Part shown: positions 22,236 to 33,554 of the stretch, one piece after another
How the letters are laid out: the number at the start of each line of letters is the position of its first letter
Numbering within the stretch: position 1 is the stretch's first letter
Notes under the pieces: generated by a model
Told to the model about the DNA's origin: nothing
Database searches by the model: none
Seen by the model: only the letters and a program-made list of their open reading frames with translations
Program-made: the position numbers and the translations under genes
NCBI GenBank assembly: GCA_037783545.1
Contig: JBBELK010000372.1
Span: forward strand, 310,001-374,000
Length of the DNA stretch: 64,000 nucleotides
Origin: Henricia sp. BOLD:AAB3569
Taxonomy: Eukaryota; Echinodermata; Asteroidea; Spinulosida; Echinasteridae
Reading direction: 5' to 3'

Positions 22236-22790
22236 CATTATTCCAGCTGAAAACGCGGCTGTCGTTACCAAAATTGCATTTATTATATTCTCGCTGTTGA
22301 AATAATTATATCGCTACCTTGACACAAATTCAGGAAAGTATTATAACATTTAATATACAAAAATTAGAATGTATTTCCATCAACTTTTATCTAAGTTTGG
22401 AATCCCATGGTTACGAAGGTTTCTTTAGGACACGAGCGGAAAAATGTTTCGGAAATTAATTGAGTACGCTCGAGATTTATTGCCAAAAAAGGAATAGAGC
22501 ACTCCAGTTTATTACGAAAGCGGGTTTATTGTTTTCCCCAGAAATACAAATCCTTTACATCAGTCACGTTCAGAACGCCGGTAATAAAATTACTCCGCCG
22601 TTTTCAAGTTGTGGAGAAATTTTAATTTGAAAAGAACGGTTTTCGCTCTGATAACACGGACTCTTTAATATATTGCATTTTGCTGATATGAAGTGACATT
22701 CATGTTGTGCGAGACAAAATGCTTTATTTACCCGTCTAAAAACAGCACGTAAAGCATGCCCGGACTGTCAGATCAACGATTTCCAGTAAA
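22236..22790. other. Spacer without recognised gene
   Basis: I see no splice-supported exon, ordered repeat or RNA gene here. Confidence 0.35.
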
Positions 22791-22799
22791 GACTAGATA

Positions 22800-22975
22800 T
22801 GTGTCTGGGTCTGTTTTCGCGACCATAACCAAAAACATGTTTCTGACGTAACTGCGGATTCAACCAATGGCCAGCTTTGGTTGTCATAAACAAAAGCCGG
22901 TCATTGGTTGAACCAGTGATTATATCACAAACGTGTTTCTGGTTGCGGTCGCGAAAACATGCCCTAGCTAATGAC
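22800..22975. repeat. Foldback around TGGTTGAACC / GGTCGCGAAAAC arms
   Basis: CTGTTTTCGCGACCATAACC and the inverted GGTTGCGGTCGCGAAAACAT enclose a stem CAACCAATGGCCAGC/GCCGGTCATTGGTTG. A half-copy is at 23990-24080 (CATTGGTCGAACAAGC, TATGGTCGTAAAAACAGAC). Confidence 0.6.
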
Positions 22976-23224
22976 GACGCCACATGGAATCCTGCCACAC
23001 AAAATTGGGTTAGTAACTTTTGGGCAAGCAATTCAAAAATTAAGCCGTGATCGAAGTTATTTTTTCAGGGAATTTTACTGAAAATAACTTATAAGAAAAG
23101 CATCATTGAGCCACAATTATTTTATCAAGAAATAATGTTTATCACGAAATAAGAAATTATTGTTCACATTTGTAACCTGTACATGTATTTCAATTACAAA
23201 ACATGCATTCTGAACATTACACTC

Positions 23225-23385
23225 CGTAAATCCACAGGTCGTGGGTTCAAATCCCGTCCATTGTGCGTGTGTTCTTGGGCAAGGCACTTTGCCATGAATT
23301 GCCTCTCTCAGCCCAGGTGTAGGCCTATAAATGGGTACCATCATGCTGGGAGGGTAAACAGACTCGCTGTGTGGGAGGAGTGGGG
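23225..23385 (+). mobile_element. tRNA-derived SINE family 2, copy 2
   Basis: The B box GGGTTCAAATCCCGTCC, then TCTTGGGCAAGGCACTTTG, AATTGCCTCTCTCAGCC and AAATGGGTACCATC, align with the copy at 19165. Confidence 0.7.
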
Positions 23386-23621
23386 AACATCCCAACAGCA
23401 AACTCGAAAGAGGAGTCTGGCTCCCTCGCTAATGAAAGAGAGATGGGCACTCCGGCTTGTAATTACAAGCCGTTTTTCGGTTCTTCTCAGAATGACACCA
23501 CAATGCTTGTAAAACAATAACAATTATTGGCCTCAATTAGCGTTTCAGATTTTCGTGTGGCAAGGGTCGGACCTGAACTGCCTTTGAAACAAAATAATTA
23601 TGACTGCCGTCTTTTATACCC

Positions 23622-23835
23622 AGCACGATATGTGGCAAAGGGACTTTAACCCCCCCCCCCCCCCCCCAACCCCCCCCCCCCCCCCCCCCCCCCCTCCCCC
23701 CTCCCCCCCTCCCCCCCCCTATTCCTCAACACACTCTTCCCTTTTGTTAACGCACCCCTCCCCGCCCCCTTGGATGTTTGAGACACAATAGGGGAACAAT
23801 GGTAGGGGGAAACCCTCTGCCACATATCGTGCCGC
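23622..23835. repeat. Foldback enclosing a 70-base C-rich tract
   Basis: The arms GCACGATATGTGGCAAAGGG (about 23623) and CCCTCTGCCACATATCGTGC (to 23833) are inverted. Between them is an almost pure C run with a few T and A (about 23650-23720). The G-rich strand could fold as G-quadruplex and the C strand as i-motif. The run length is likely to be unstable and prone to sequencing error. Confidence 0.7.
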
Positions 23836-24381
23836 ACATATGTCCTTTTTGGCGGAAACAAGCACATGCCTTGCAGCCTTCATGATGAAACAAATGATAA
23901 AAAGCGGTTTGCACCTCTTTCATTATAGTTTACTGTACTTCTGAAGGTGCAGACAGTTTTGTAGTATAAAAATACAATGTCATTGTCTGACGTGACCCAA
24001 AGCCGATCATTGGTCGAACAAGCAATTACGTCAGAAGCATGTTTCTGCTTATGGTCGTAAAAACAGACCCCTAGGCTTGTTGATGGCTACACACAAAATA
24101 GGAAGTTGCAACACACAAATGTTTTGACACGTTTAGACACTCAGTTTCAAATAGACCTGTCTGCATGATTGGTTATCTCTGTCAGTGCAAGGGGGGCCCT
24201 GATTGGCTAGGAATAAACAATCAGTTATCCGCGAAAATGTCGTCCGTCACGGCAGTACATATTGCGTCAGGGCAGGAAACTACCAGTTCGCGATTGGTTA
24301 TAGAACAAATCCAACATTTCGACTTGATTGGCTGCCAAGGTGACAAGTTATAGTTACAAACGATTTGCGCATGCTCGTTTA

Positions 24382-24666
24382 TCACGTGCCACGTGATTCG
24401 ACGGATCCGGAGACAGTCGATGAAAGTTGCCGTGGTCCTACCACCGCCTCTTGAGGGCGCACCCTATTTCTCCTGCAGTACGGCGAGCACAGGCAGTAGC
24501 GGCGGCAAAACTGTAACGTTCTTTCCTTGATTTTTCGTCTGACACTGCGACGGAAGATACCGTACATCAAGGGGTTGATCACGCATGTGCTGAAGTAGAG
24601 CCGCACTGCGATATAGTCCAGGATTGGTGAATGCCAGGCGTCGAATTGGTTCGCAAACCAGCAAAT
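24382..24666 (-). CDS. Prostanoid-receptor-like GPCR, exon 2 (TM7 and C-terminal tail)
   Basis: The exon has acceptor ATTTTACAG before 24666, starts in phase 0 and ends at a stop at 24382-24384. It encodes residues 301-394. TM7 reads YIAVRLYFSTCVINPLMYG: IAVRL with Arg322 matches the TM7 arginine of prostanoid receptors that pairs with the fatty-acid carboxylate, and NPLMY is the NPxxY variant (vertebrate prostanoid receptors have DPWVY). Helix 8 is basic (FRRSVRRKIKER) and followed by CRRYCLCSPYC, a likely palmitoylation cluster. The tail has several Ser/Thr. No poly(A) signal was located with confidence. Confidence 0.85.
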   Translation of the reverse strand: MCWFANQFDAWHSPILDYIAVRLYFSTCVINPLMYGIFRRSVRRKIKERTLQFCRRYCLCSPYCRRNRVRPQEAVVGPRQLSSTVSGSVESRGT

Positions 24667-24954
24667 CTGTAAAATGTGGAAAAAATTAAACGTGGCTTTA
24701 AACTCACTATTTAAGTTTTGAAGAATGCTTGTGATTTGGCGCCCCTCACCTGTCGCAACGCCCTTTATTTAGCACTGTATGGTAGCCCGCACATGATTTG
24801 CAATGTCCACAATTTTTAACCAGCACTTAACCAGAAAAAAAAACTAACTCAAATGAAAGACAGAAATGGTTATATGCATCTGTCTAATGCAATGATTCCG
24901 CCCGAGATATTGAAGATGAATTTATATAAGTACGTGTGCACACACATTGTTTTT

Positions 24955-25110
24955 ACAAGCGCGCCCTCATGCGAACGAAACTAAGCCCCTGACTATACCG
25001 TGTTATTATGACTCCGTTTTCCGTGCAGTATAACCAGGGGAGCAGCCTAAATAGAACGATGGCTTCGCACAATTTCTTGAAAGCATGGACACAGTTTTTC
25101 ATTGTTTTCA
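24955..25110 (-). repeat. Dispersed repeat family H, copy 1
   Basis: CTGACTATACCGTGTTATTATG, CGTGCAGTATAACCAGGGGA and TTCTTGAAAGCATGGACACAG are shared with 31200-31330, and inverted with 40624-40870 and 53815-54050. The family comprises four copies in the window; non-coding. Confidence 0.6.
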
Positions 25111-26256
25111 TGGTAGATGAGGTACTGGCAGGTTGTTTTTTAATCAGACACATCCTAATCAGACATGTAATATATCTTTAAAGATGTATTGTCCGTGCGT
25201 TCTGGGTTAGATGGCCATTTGTTCTTAATGGCGAGACCTGTTCCTTGATTTAAATGCATGACCAGGTCTCAGTGGTTAGATGACCATTTGTTCTAACTGG
25301 CGAGACCTGTTATATGTATTGGCTGTCCGCCAAATAATTCAACTTATACGGCAAGGCGCAAAAACGGCCGTGTATAAAAAACGACGTTTTTTGCGGGGTT
25401 GCCGATGTCAAAAATACAAAATATGATATTTTTTCCCCGGTAAAATAAAGTAAATGCTTTAAAAAATCGTTTGGAGAAACAAAAAATCGAATTTGCTGAG
25501 AAGCACGAACATTATAACTTTAAATTCCGAAATGAAATTAACATACGACTGTAACATGTAATTCTATCAAAATCACTGCTGTGTTTCTATTTTTATTTCT
25601 TCGTATATTTTCATATGGCGCATCATCAAGGACGCGTGCCACTTTGTGGACGAAAGTCCCTTTTAAGCGCAATCTCAAGTTGCAACACTGCGCCTAATAC
25701 ACAAGATTCTATTTCGCATCCGGACTGAAATCTTCAATTAAGAGAAGGCAGAGCTGTCTCAGTGCTCTTGATTTACAGAGTGGGGTTTACATTAGAAGCG
25801 ACAGTCGGAACAGACACAAATTGTTGTGCTTTTACATAAATACCACCTTTCCTAAACGCGAAACGAGCGGTTTAAAGTTACGCGTGTCTGATATCATCTG
25901 CGCAAAGTCTCCATCGGGATGATGTTTAAACGTTAGTCCCGACTCTCGAGTATTGCGTGCCACGGCCAGATTATCTAAAAGCCACAGTAAACATTATGCC
26001 CAGTATCTACGATAAAAGGTGGAAATTGTAGTTTCAGCTTGTAGAAACGTCCGTATTTTATAGAGGGTCTTTTTACTTAAAGGTCATTGTATCATTCGCA
26101 GTGGACAACCTCAGATAATTTTTTCTTATTTAAAGAAATCAGTCATCCGAATAATTAGTTTTAACAGTGTGCACACTCCTTTTTTAGAAAATTGTTCATG
26201 TACGTTCACATTACATTGGAAACACGCATGGATTTCAACAGTCTTTGAACAGCCTA

Positions 26257-26525
26257 TAATGACCCGCTCTGGAAAAAGGTAATATAAGTCGGGCAGGCTA
26301 TAGGTGGAGTTTCTGCGACCATAAGTAGAATTCTGTGGCGGGTCCACGCTTAATTAAAATACCAAAACATGGGACATTCCAGGCGGTATCTGGGGACTGC
26401 CATGAATTCCCATTGTGTTTTTGTATTTTAATTAGCGTGGATCCACCACAAATTTCTACTTATGGTCGCGAAAACTCGACCTAACCTGCGCGACTTATAT
26501 ACCTTTTTCCAGAGCGGATCATGAT
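26257..26525. repeat. Foldback family J copy 1 (GGATCCACC / TTAAAATAC stem)
   Basis: The arms CCGCTCTGGAAAAAGGTA and TACCTTTTTCCAGAGCGG are inverted. The inner stem GGTCCACGCTTAATTAAAAT opposes ATTTTAATTAGCGTGGATCC, and ACCATAAGTAGAA opposes TTCTACTTATGGT. A second copy is at 38560-38785 and a shorter relative at 30497-30610. Confidence 0.75.
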
Positions 26526-27169
26526 CACATATACTGCATCTATTGAGCTGACATTTTTGGGGATAAGTTTAAAAGTTTTGAATTCAAAGTAAATTATCTA
26601 AAATTGATTGAAACAAAAAATTGATTAAAAACATCATCTGCGACTTATACAATATGTCTTTAAACCGCTGTGTAACTTTCCCATCACCACGGTCTCCCGA
26701 CTAGAGAAAAGGGTGGTAAGATTATACACCATAAGCCTAATACATAAAGGGTCATCATTATCCTTCTTTGAAATTCGTTTAAAAAAAGAGGAATTACTTT
26801 GACATTCTTTGTCGAGTACAGTTACGCCCACATTTGTTGATTGGTGGAGCGTTGCGGTCCACCACTTATCTCTATACAATGGACAGCCACACAATAACAC
26901 ATGGCTACAGGCGAGACTTAAAGGAACACACCGGCTTTGTTGGGCTATTTTGGGCTCGAAATAGACGCATACATTATTCTAAAGCGCTTTCGAGAGTAAA
27001 TTAGATATATCCTGAAAAGACGCCGTCAAATTTTGCCGTTTTTGAGCACTTTTGAAAAATTCAAGGTCAACTATGATTTCCCCCAAATATTTATAAGTAA
27101 TTGACAAAAGAGAGACTATTTATACACGTATAAAACAAAGTTAAACATAAGTATGGAAATTCGCACATA

Positions 27170-27535
27170 ATTGTTTGTTTCGAGAGTCCGTACAGTTTGT
27201 ATGTTGTATGCGCCAGTGACCGGGTGAATTTTGGTTTCAATGTCGGGCGATTCGGTGTTCAAAGGTATGAAAGCGCATTTTTATGAACTATATGTCATCC
27301 CTGCATTACTAGCCCTTCCCTCAGTGTGTGCTACGGTAACTGTCGACCCCAAAACATAAATACCTTTGAGTTTTCTCCAATGAACCTGTGCTTTCCATGC
27401 CAAGTCACGTCGCTTTGTACGTTGTGTCGCAATTTTTTGCGATGGCTTGTGAGCACATAGCAACAATATCTAAGGGGCGGGGTTAACTGGGCAATCTCGG
27501 AACTATGCATTGCTTCACTGAGAGAGTGGCTCATC
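27170..27535. repeat. Dispersed repeat family I, copy 1
   Basis: It shares GGTGAATTTTGGTTTCAA, CTCAGTGTGTGCTACGGTA, TACCTTTGAGTTTTCTCCAA and TAGCAACAATATCTAAGGGG with 31376-31795, and inverted with 44825-45330. The three copies are about 75-80 percent alike by eye. No coding capacity. Confidence 0.65.
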
Positions 27536-27997
27536 GGTCCATTGTATTTAGGTCAGTGGTTAATCTTCAACTATAAATAGACAATGATTAATCGATAACG
27601 CTGGAGATCGATCAGGACTTATTCAAACAATTTCCAAGCCTCACAACTTATCGATCGGCGTCAGTATAAAATATTACGGATTTCATTATGTATAACACAC
27701 GGCCTATCCAGTGTTCCAAAATCAGCTGCAGGTGTTGTTGAGGGGATTTATAGAAGTGCTTGACGTTTCGCACGTAGGCCTAATCCTTATCCTAATGTAA
27801 ACCACTTGTACATGTACTTATTGAGTGCGTAGACAGCGGCGACGCATATGTGCATCATTAGTTTCTGATATAAAGTACGGTCACATATAGCCTATAAGTT
27901 AAAGATTACAAAATTGGAAATTTTTTAAAGCCACATCAATATATCAATACTTCAGAAAACCTTTACAAATCCATGCATGTTAGGGTGTGTACGTTTG

Positions 27998-28250
27998 TAT
28001 TCACCGGCAATCGGGAGAGAACAAAATAGGGAAAATAGGTCCCCGATTCGGATGTCAGACAACTCGACCGTATGTGCGATAAATGGAAAGACAAGTCGAC
28101 CGTTGAGACAACTCGACCGTTGAGACATCACCCTCCCCCTTTTACTTGTCTCAACGGTCGACTTGTCTCAACGGTAGACTTGTCTTTCCATTTATCGCAC
28201 ATACGGTCGAGTTGTCTCAACGGTCGAGTTGTCTCAACGGTCGACTTGTT

Positions 28251-28281
<31 letters not shown>

Positions 28282-28560
28282 CACCCCCCCCCCCCCCGAT
28301 TCACCCCAGGTCCCCGATTGCCAATACCGTGCAAATCCTATAGAGGCCTTCGCAAAAAAACTATGTCCATACTGCAGAAAAGAGGACCAATGGGACCGTC
28401 AGCGACTGCCGGTAAAAACAAACCCATCTATGGCAAACACCGGCAATCGTGGACGTAAGTTACCTATAGATTTGAAATTTGAAACGTAAATGGTTTGTGC
28501 CCTAACCTATAATGATTTGTGAAACCTATAATCGTTTGTGGTATGAATCCCGTTTACTGG
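27998..28560. repeat. Foldback with CACCGGCAATCG ends and CAACTCGACCG core
   Basis: The outer word TTCACCGGCAATCG at 27999 recurs as ACACCGGCAATCGTGGACG at 28440, followed by AACGTAAATGGTTTGTGCCC and TGATTTGTGAAACCTAT. Those flanks reappear inverted at 62660-62850. The core 28057-28250 is a large palindrome of TCAACGGTCGA(C/G)TTGTC words, followed by a poly-C run at 28256-28302. The core word is also that of 16151-16506, although the outer ends differ. Confidence 0.65.
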
Positions 28561-29388
28561 TCGCCACTGAGTCGCCGTGTGTTAGGTCTATGGAACAGGT
28601 ATTTTTCAAGAAAATTGTTGAATGGTTTTCACTCCTAAAATTACTTCCCTTCAAAATATTTACACGTTTTGGTGGTTATTAAGTCATCATAAGGAGAATA
28701 AGTGGCGACCAGTAAACGGAATTCTTTCCTGGTTCGTTGTCCTGACCTGTAATGGTTTGTGAAACCTATTGACGTATTGGGCTCTAAACCATGGTCCTTT
28801 TACCCCTTTTCGGACAAAAGTGTGGCATCCCTGAAGTATTGTACCTTAAATTACTTCTTTTTTTTTCTTTCTAAGATGTCACCGTTGAGAACAGCCCAGC
28901 AGACATGACATTAGTAACGTAAACAGTAAGATCCAGGTAAATGTTATGAGTTGTGACTTGTGAATGGCATAGGCCTATACATACAATTAGTCGTGAGTTT
29001 CGGTGAGGTAAATTTGGTGTATCTTTGTATGACAATTAATGTTGAACGAGACATTTAGCATTATTATTTTGCGTCAGTTTAGGGACCTTTTTCTATCGTT
29101 CTAAATTGTCTCGTCTCTGGTAAAATACCCCTGTAGAACGTAACTTAAAATTAGCTTTTTGCATAATGAGAGGCGCCCAAATTCCTCTTTCAACCGGAGG
29201 TGCAGTTTTAGAAAGCTAAAGCAACATAATGATTCTGTACTTCACACATGCCGCGTGCACCACATAACAACACAAATTTAGTCTGGTCAAGTGAAGCAAA
29301 AACAGGCGATTTACCGGAATTTAAGCCAAGACCATGCCCAACATTTATCTCTTGTGTGGAATCGGTACTCAAATTCCCGAATACTCAC
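28561..29388. other. Distal part of the GPCR intron, no feature recognised
   Basis: Apart from ACCTGTAATGGTTTGTGAAACC at about 28743, which belongs to the previous family, I see no repeat or exon. Confidence 0.35.
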
Positions 29389-30288
29389 CTGATAGGGAAG
29401 AATACACACAACGAAGACCACAGCGACGGATACCATCAAACGGGAGAAATCTGCCGGCGCCCCGCGTACCATATCCACCTGTTTCACGTACTCCTCGCGG
29501 TTTCTCGGACAGGCGAACTCCAAACTAGCCTTTAGTCTTTGCATACATTTTATGACCACGATATTACATGATATCAAAATTCCGCTCATTACCACGACCT
29601 CTAATGTCGTGTAGAACTCGTACGCCGATTCCAAGGCCGTGAACTCCAACTGAAACATCGTGATATTGTGAGAAGAATTTTGGAGAGATTTTGATACTTG
29701 TGCGCAATCAATATTTGGGTTGGAACAATCCTTTATTGTTCTGGTTTGCACGCCAGCGATAAAAAACCCTGCAAGAGATACGGAGTATATGATGAGGGCG
29801 ACTATGACTACTGCTACACGTTGCTGGGTTACGTATTTATCATGGAAGAAAGGTTTTTTGATGCTGAGGTACCGCTCTAATCCCATCAAAACCGAGATGC
29901 ATTTTGAGAGCCGTTGGCAAAAGACCACTACGAAGACCGCGTACAGGTACACCGGTGTTCCCCCTGTCCACCTCCCGGCTAGGAAGCTAACTACCCAGGC
30001 CGTCTCGCCGAAGATTAGGTATGAAAACTCGGTCACGCACAGGGCTAAGACTAGGAGCCTGGGCACGCTTTCACCGCCCGTGGGTTTAGAGGTGGGTCGC
30101 TTGCTGCCGTATAAAATCAGAGAAATTGTGATGAAGTTGGCCGTACATCCCAACGCGTAGATGACTAGCTCCAAAACAGCGTCCACGACCGGGTAGCATG
30201 GTCGGGCGTCCTCAGTGACCAGGGGCCGGCCGGCCGGGTATAGAGGCAGGGAGAAACACAGCTCGTCCGCTGAGGTAACAATTTCCAT
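29389..30288 (-). CDS. Prostanoid-receptor-like GPCR, exon 1 (N-terminus to TM6)
   Basis: ATG at 30286-30288 (context GCAACAAATGG) opens 300 codons ending ...VVFVVCILPYQ at donor CAG|GTGAGT. TM1 carries the class A Asn in GCTANFITISL (N51). After TM3 comes ERYLSIKKPFF (E138-R139-Y140), resembling the ER(C/A)xxxxxPxF seen after TM3 in prostanoid receptors. TM6 lacks the CWxP Trp, as prostanoid receptors do. The loop before TM5 holds two Cys (188, 195) and two N-glycosylation sequons (N204, N208). The usual TM3-end Cys and the prostanoid GTWCF loop motif are absent. The ligand is unknown; prostanoid-like is the best assignment. Confidence 0.87.
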
Positions 30289-30676
30289 TTGTTGCGACTT
30301 TGAGGAGATTCACTGCATCACTTGACCGAGGCAGAACCGCAATACATTAGTCGACTGTTCATCACTCGCAAGTCTGCCGCGCGCCTCGTGCATACCATGC
30401 ACCAGTGACCGCACGCATGCCATTGGGAATCATTAGACTGGCATGATCAACATGTCAAACGACGCATCTGAAACAAATTTACACATTACAATGTAATCGC
30501 GGATCCAGCATCATTAAAATACAGGAATATAAAAGAAAATCAGGAAGCTATACATCCCCCTGAAATCCATTGTATTCCTGTATTTTAATGAGGCTGGATC
30601 CGCCACTGAAGAATACGTACAGTTGAATATAAATGCAACATGATGCCAAATGTTAAAGTTTGAAATCGCTAGATTA
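30289..30676. other. 5' flank of the GPCR gene
   Basis: This is presumed 5'UTR and promoter. I see no TATA box. A short stem at 30497-30610 (TCATTAAAATACAGGAATA / TATTCCTGTATTTTAATGA) belongs to foldback family J. Confidence 0.4.
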
Positions 30677-30936
30677 TGGGTCATTCTATAAATTTGGGGT
30701 CCAGTTTTTCTGTCCCCTGTTACGTCTGACATCTTGTAAAATGTTGTAGTTTGTAAATTCAGGACATATTCTTTAAATGCCTTCTATTTCAAAGAGTGAT
30801 TACATAAAGTACAATTCATAAAAATGTGTTTTGAAGGCATTTTTAATAATATTTGTACGGCAAATGACAGTATGTCAGGTGTAACAGGGACAGGAAAATG
30901 TCACACGTTGGACCCCAAATTTATAGAATGACCCTT
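30677..30936. repeat. MITE family G copy 2
   Basis: The inverted ends GGGTCATTCTATAAATTTGG and CCAAATTTATAGAATGACCC enclose TTCAGGACATATTCTTTAA and AAAGTACAATTCATA, which are shared with 54931-55152. Confidence 0.8.
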
Positions 30937-31199
30937 ATTATGCGTATGGACTTCATATTTACAATAAGCCATACACTCGGCTCAGCGGAGATATTACAGT
31001 AAGTGGTTTAAAACTCATTAGGCCTATAGGGTTTACCATGTCACAACATTTTAATCAATAATTTGACTGGCCGGAAAAACCTTGAAAGATCGAAGAGGTT
31101 CCAGCTGTCCAATGTAGGCCTACTGATTTTTATTTTATTTTATAAGAAAACAGAAATTGAAGATGGACTTATAAAAAATGTGTGCGCACACCTTTGTTT

Positions 31200-31945
31200 A
31201 ACAAGGGCGCCCAGGTCACAGACTATACTGTGGTATTATGGCTCCGTTGTCTGTGTGGTACAACCACGGAACCAGCCTAAATAGGATGGCGGCTCCGCAC
31301 GATTTCTCGAAAGCATGGACACGGTTGTTTAAAAAAAATATCTTCTCTGAACGCAGATTGGTTTTTATAATACACATCATAGTTCCGACCTGTCAATCAA
31401 CCGATCCCGCCGACTAATCACAACAGAGCTAGCAGACATCGCCCACATAGGTCAAAGTGCATTGCCTAACAACAACACACAGTTTGTACAGTGTTGTATG
31501 CGGTGATCCGGGTGAATTTTTGGTTTCAAGGCCGGACGATTCGCTGTTCAAAGCATGTATTTCATGATGATATGACATCCCTGTATTGCTGGCCCTTTAC
31601 TCAGTGTGTTCTAAGATAACTGTTGACCCTGAAACATGAATACCTTTGAGTTTTCTTCAATGAATCTGTGTTTTCCGTTGAAAGTCCCATTGGTTTGTGC
31701 AGTGTGTGTGGACATTTTGAGGGATAGCGTGTGAGGCATAGCAACAATATCCAAGGGGGCGGAGTTAACTGGGCAAACTCGGAACTATGCATTATTTCCA
31801 ACATGAAATACCATTTTGGACAGAAATAAATTCATGTGATGTTTGTTACCATTGCTATCAACACTTTGAGTTAGGTTTTTCTTGTCAACTCATGAAAAAC
31901 AAAATTGGGTTATTGCAAATGATACAATCAATATGGCCTTTATTC
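31200..31945. repeat. Cluster of families H, I and F (one copy each)
   Basis: Family H is at 31200-31330 (CACAGACTATACTGTGG, AAAGCATGGACACGG). Family I is at 31376-31795 (CTCAGTGTGTTCTAAGATA, TAGCAACAATATCCAAGGGG). A short MITE follows at 31797-31944 (GATGTTTGTTACCATTGCTA, TTTTTCTTGTCAACTCATG). They are contiguous with little unique DNA between, a small repeat cluster upstream of the GPCR. Confidence 0.6.
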
Positions 31946-32975
31946 ACACATGGCGATAACACAGTTTTTAACAGTTTTCCTATCAAAAAGGGGCAGCTGC
32001 AGTGCAAACGACATCACTTTATGCTTAAAATGAACGTTCAAACAGACGTCAATGAATACATCACCTTTTGTCAGTTGCCTATACGCAATGGCTATGCACT
32101 AAAATTACTTAGGAGTGTCGGTGTGATTTTGCAATGGATGCTGGCTCAAATTTAGATCCAATTACCATGGCAACTGCGTCACACTTCGGCTCCCTATATA
32201 GAGCCATGATGTTACAAGCTGTTTAGTTTCTTAAAACTGCATAGAAATATGCACATTTAAATATTAACTGTTGGCGTCATTATGTCTAAAACGGGTCTAT
32301 TGTTTTCGAAACATTCAATCACTTTTTGGGCCGAGAGATTGAAATAGCCTATATTAATTTCTAACTACATACGCAGGTGGATTTTGATCTATCACGTAAA
32401 AACGACGGTTCGTGTTATTGTCGTCAGCCGTTTGTCGCCGGCGATGAAATTAATTATTTTTCCTCATTCCAGGTTTTCACTTGCCGATTTTTGGGCCGAT
32501 CAGTCCGCGGTGAGCTGATTTTTGCAAAACCTTTGGGCAGTCCGACAATCGGGCCTCAACAAATCTGGAGTGTCTGACATGCCAGACTTCGGCCGATTAG
32601 CGAGGCGTGTACATTTGCATAATGTCTGGTGCCCTGAATTCTCCACTTTCAAATGGAGGTGCAGTTTAGAAAGTCACATACTACGATGTTGTTGTTACGT
32701 GTGCACGCCATTGCTATAGCAACCAACAGTCTGGTTACTTTATTCAATTCTCTTTTACAGTGAACACGGTGTTGATTCTGTACTTCACGTGAGCACCAAA
32801 TAGCAACAAATATTTAGTTTTGTCAAGTTGTGCAATGCACCCATAGCTGTTGAAAATGCTCTTTACTCATGTATGGCATTTCAGCAAAGTCCCGGCCGAG
32901 TGGAAAGAGGGTATCATTATCACCATGTATAGACCGTATCGAATATCCGCCATTTCATGGGGCACCTTTTGTTAC
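31946..32975. other. Spacer without recognised gene
   Basis: No splice-supported exon or structured repeat was recognised before the piggyBac left end. Confidence 0.35.
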
Positions 32976-33397
32976 TTAACCCTTTCAATACCACCCACTC
33001 ATATAAGACAGTACCCTTGTTTACCACAGCAATTACGAGCCCAGTGTCACTAGAGACCCACTGGTTTGGGAGACATTTCATTGAAGTGAGCCCTCTGTGG
33101 TTTACATGCACTAAATAGCTCTGATGATTTTGTGTACACCTGATGACACAAATCATACAAAAAGGAGAGAAATTTAGTGTGCATCTTTTTATACAACAAA
33201 AGTAATACAAACTGGTAATACAAGGCCCTGTACTCGTACATCAATATAAAAATGAAAAACCTTATGAAAATACCTAAAAAGTATACAATACAAAAGAAAA
33301 TTAAGCACTGAAAAGTTAAAAATCTAAGAAATTAAAAATGCTTGTCTAAAAAGATGTGTCTTCAACCCTACTTCTGCATGTACTTGTATTTTCTCTC

Positions 33398-33520
33398 GCC
33401 CCTCCCCCTCCCCGCCCCCCCACCCCATTCAATGTTGGTTTGAATCCGTGGCTTGTCGAACCAGTCTTCAACATTGAATGGGGCGGGGGGCGGGGGGAGG
33501 GGGGAGGGGGAGCAGATTTG
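33398..33520. repeat. C-rich/G-rich hairpin inside the piggyBac element
   Basis: CCCCTCCCCCTCCCCGCCCC and CACCCCATTCAATGTTG are answered by CAACATTGAATGGGGCGG and GGGGCGGGGGGAGGGG, inverted around about 45 bases. It lies 3' of the transposase frame. The G-rich strand has more than four runs of four or more G, so G-quadruplex is plausible. Confidence 0.75.
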
Positions 33521-33554
33521 AAGGCGAGCAGATTGTACATATACATACTTACAA

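Larger units (their letters stand above)
24667..29388 (-). other. Single intron of the prostanoid-like GPCR gene
   Basis: It has donor CAG|GTGAGTAT at the 29388 side and acceptor ATTTTACAG at 24667, both canonical, phase 0. At 4.7 kb it is filled with repeats: dispersed families at 24955-25105 and 27170-27535, foldbacks at 26257-26525 and 27998-28560. No further exon was seen inside. The first part, 25110-26080, holds nothing I can name. Confidence 0.8.

Noticed and set aside
23600-23867. Poly-Pro and poly-Gly frames over the C-tract
   Set aside because: Homopolymer artefact of the C run within a foldback. The same applies to 28072-28489.
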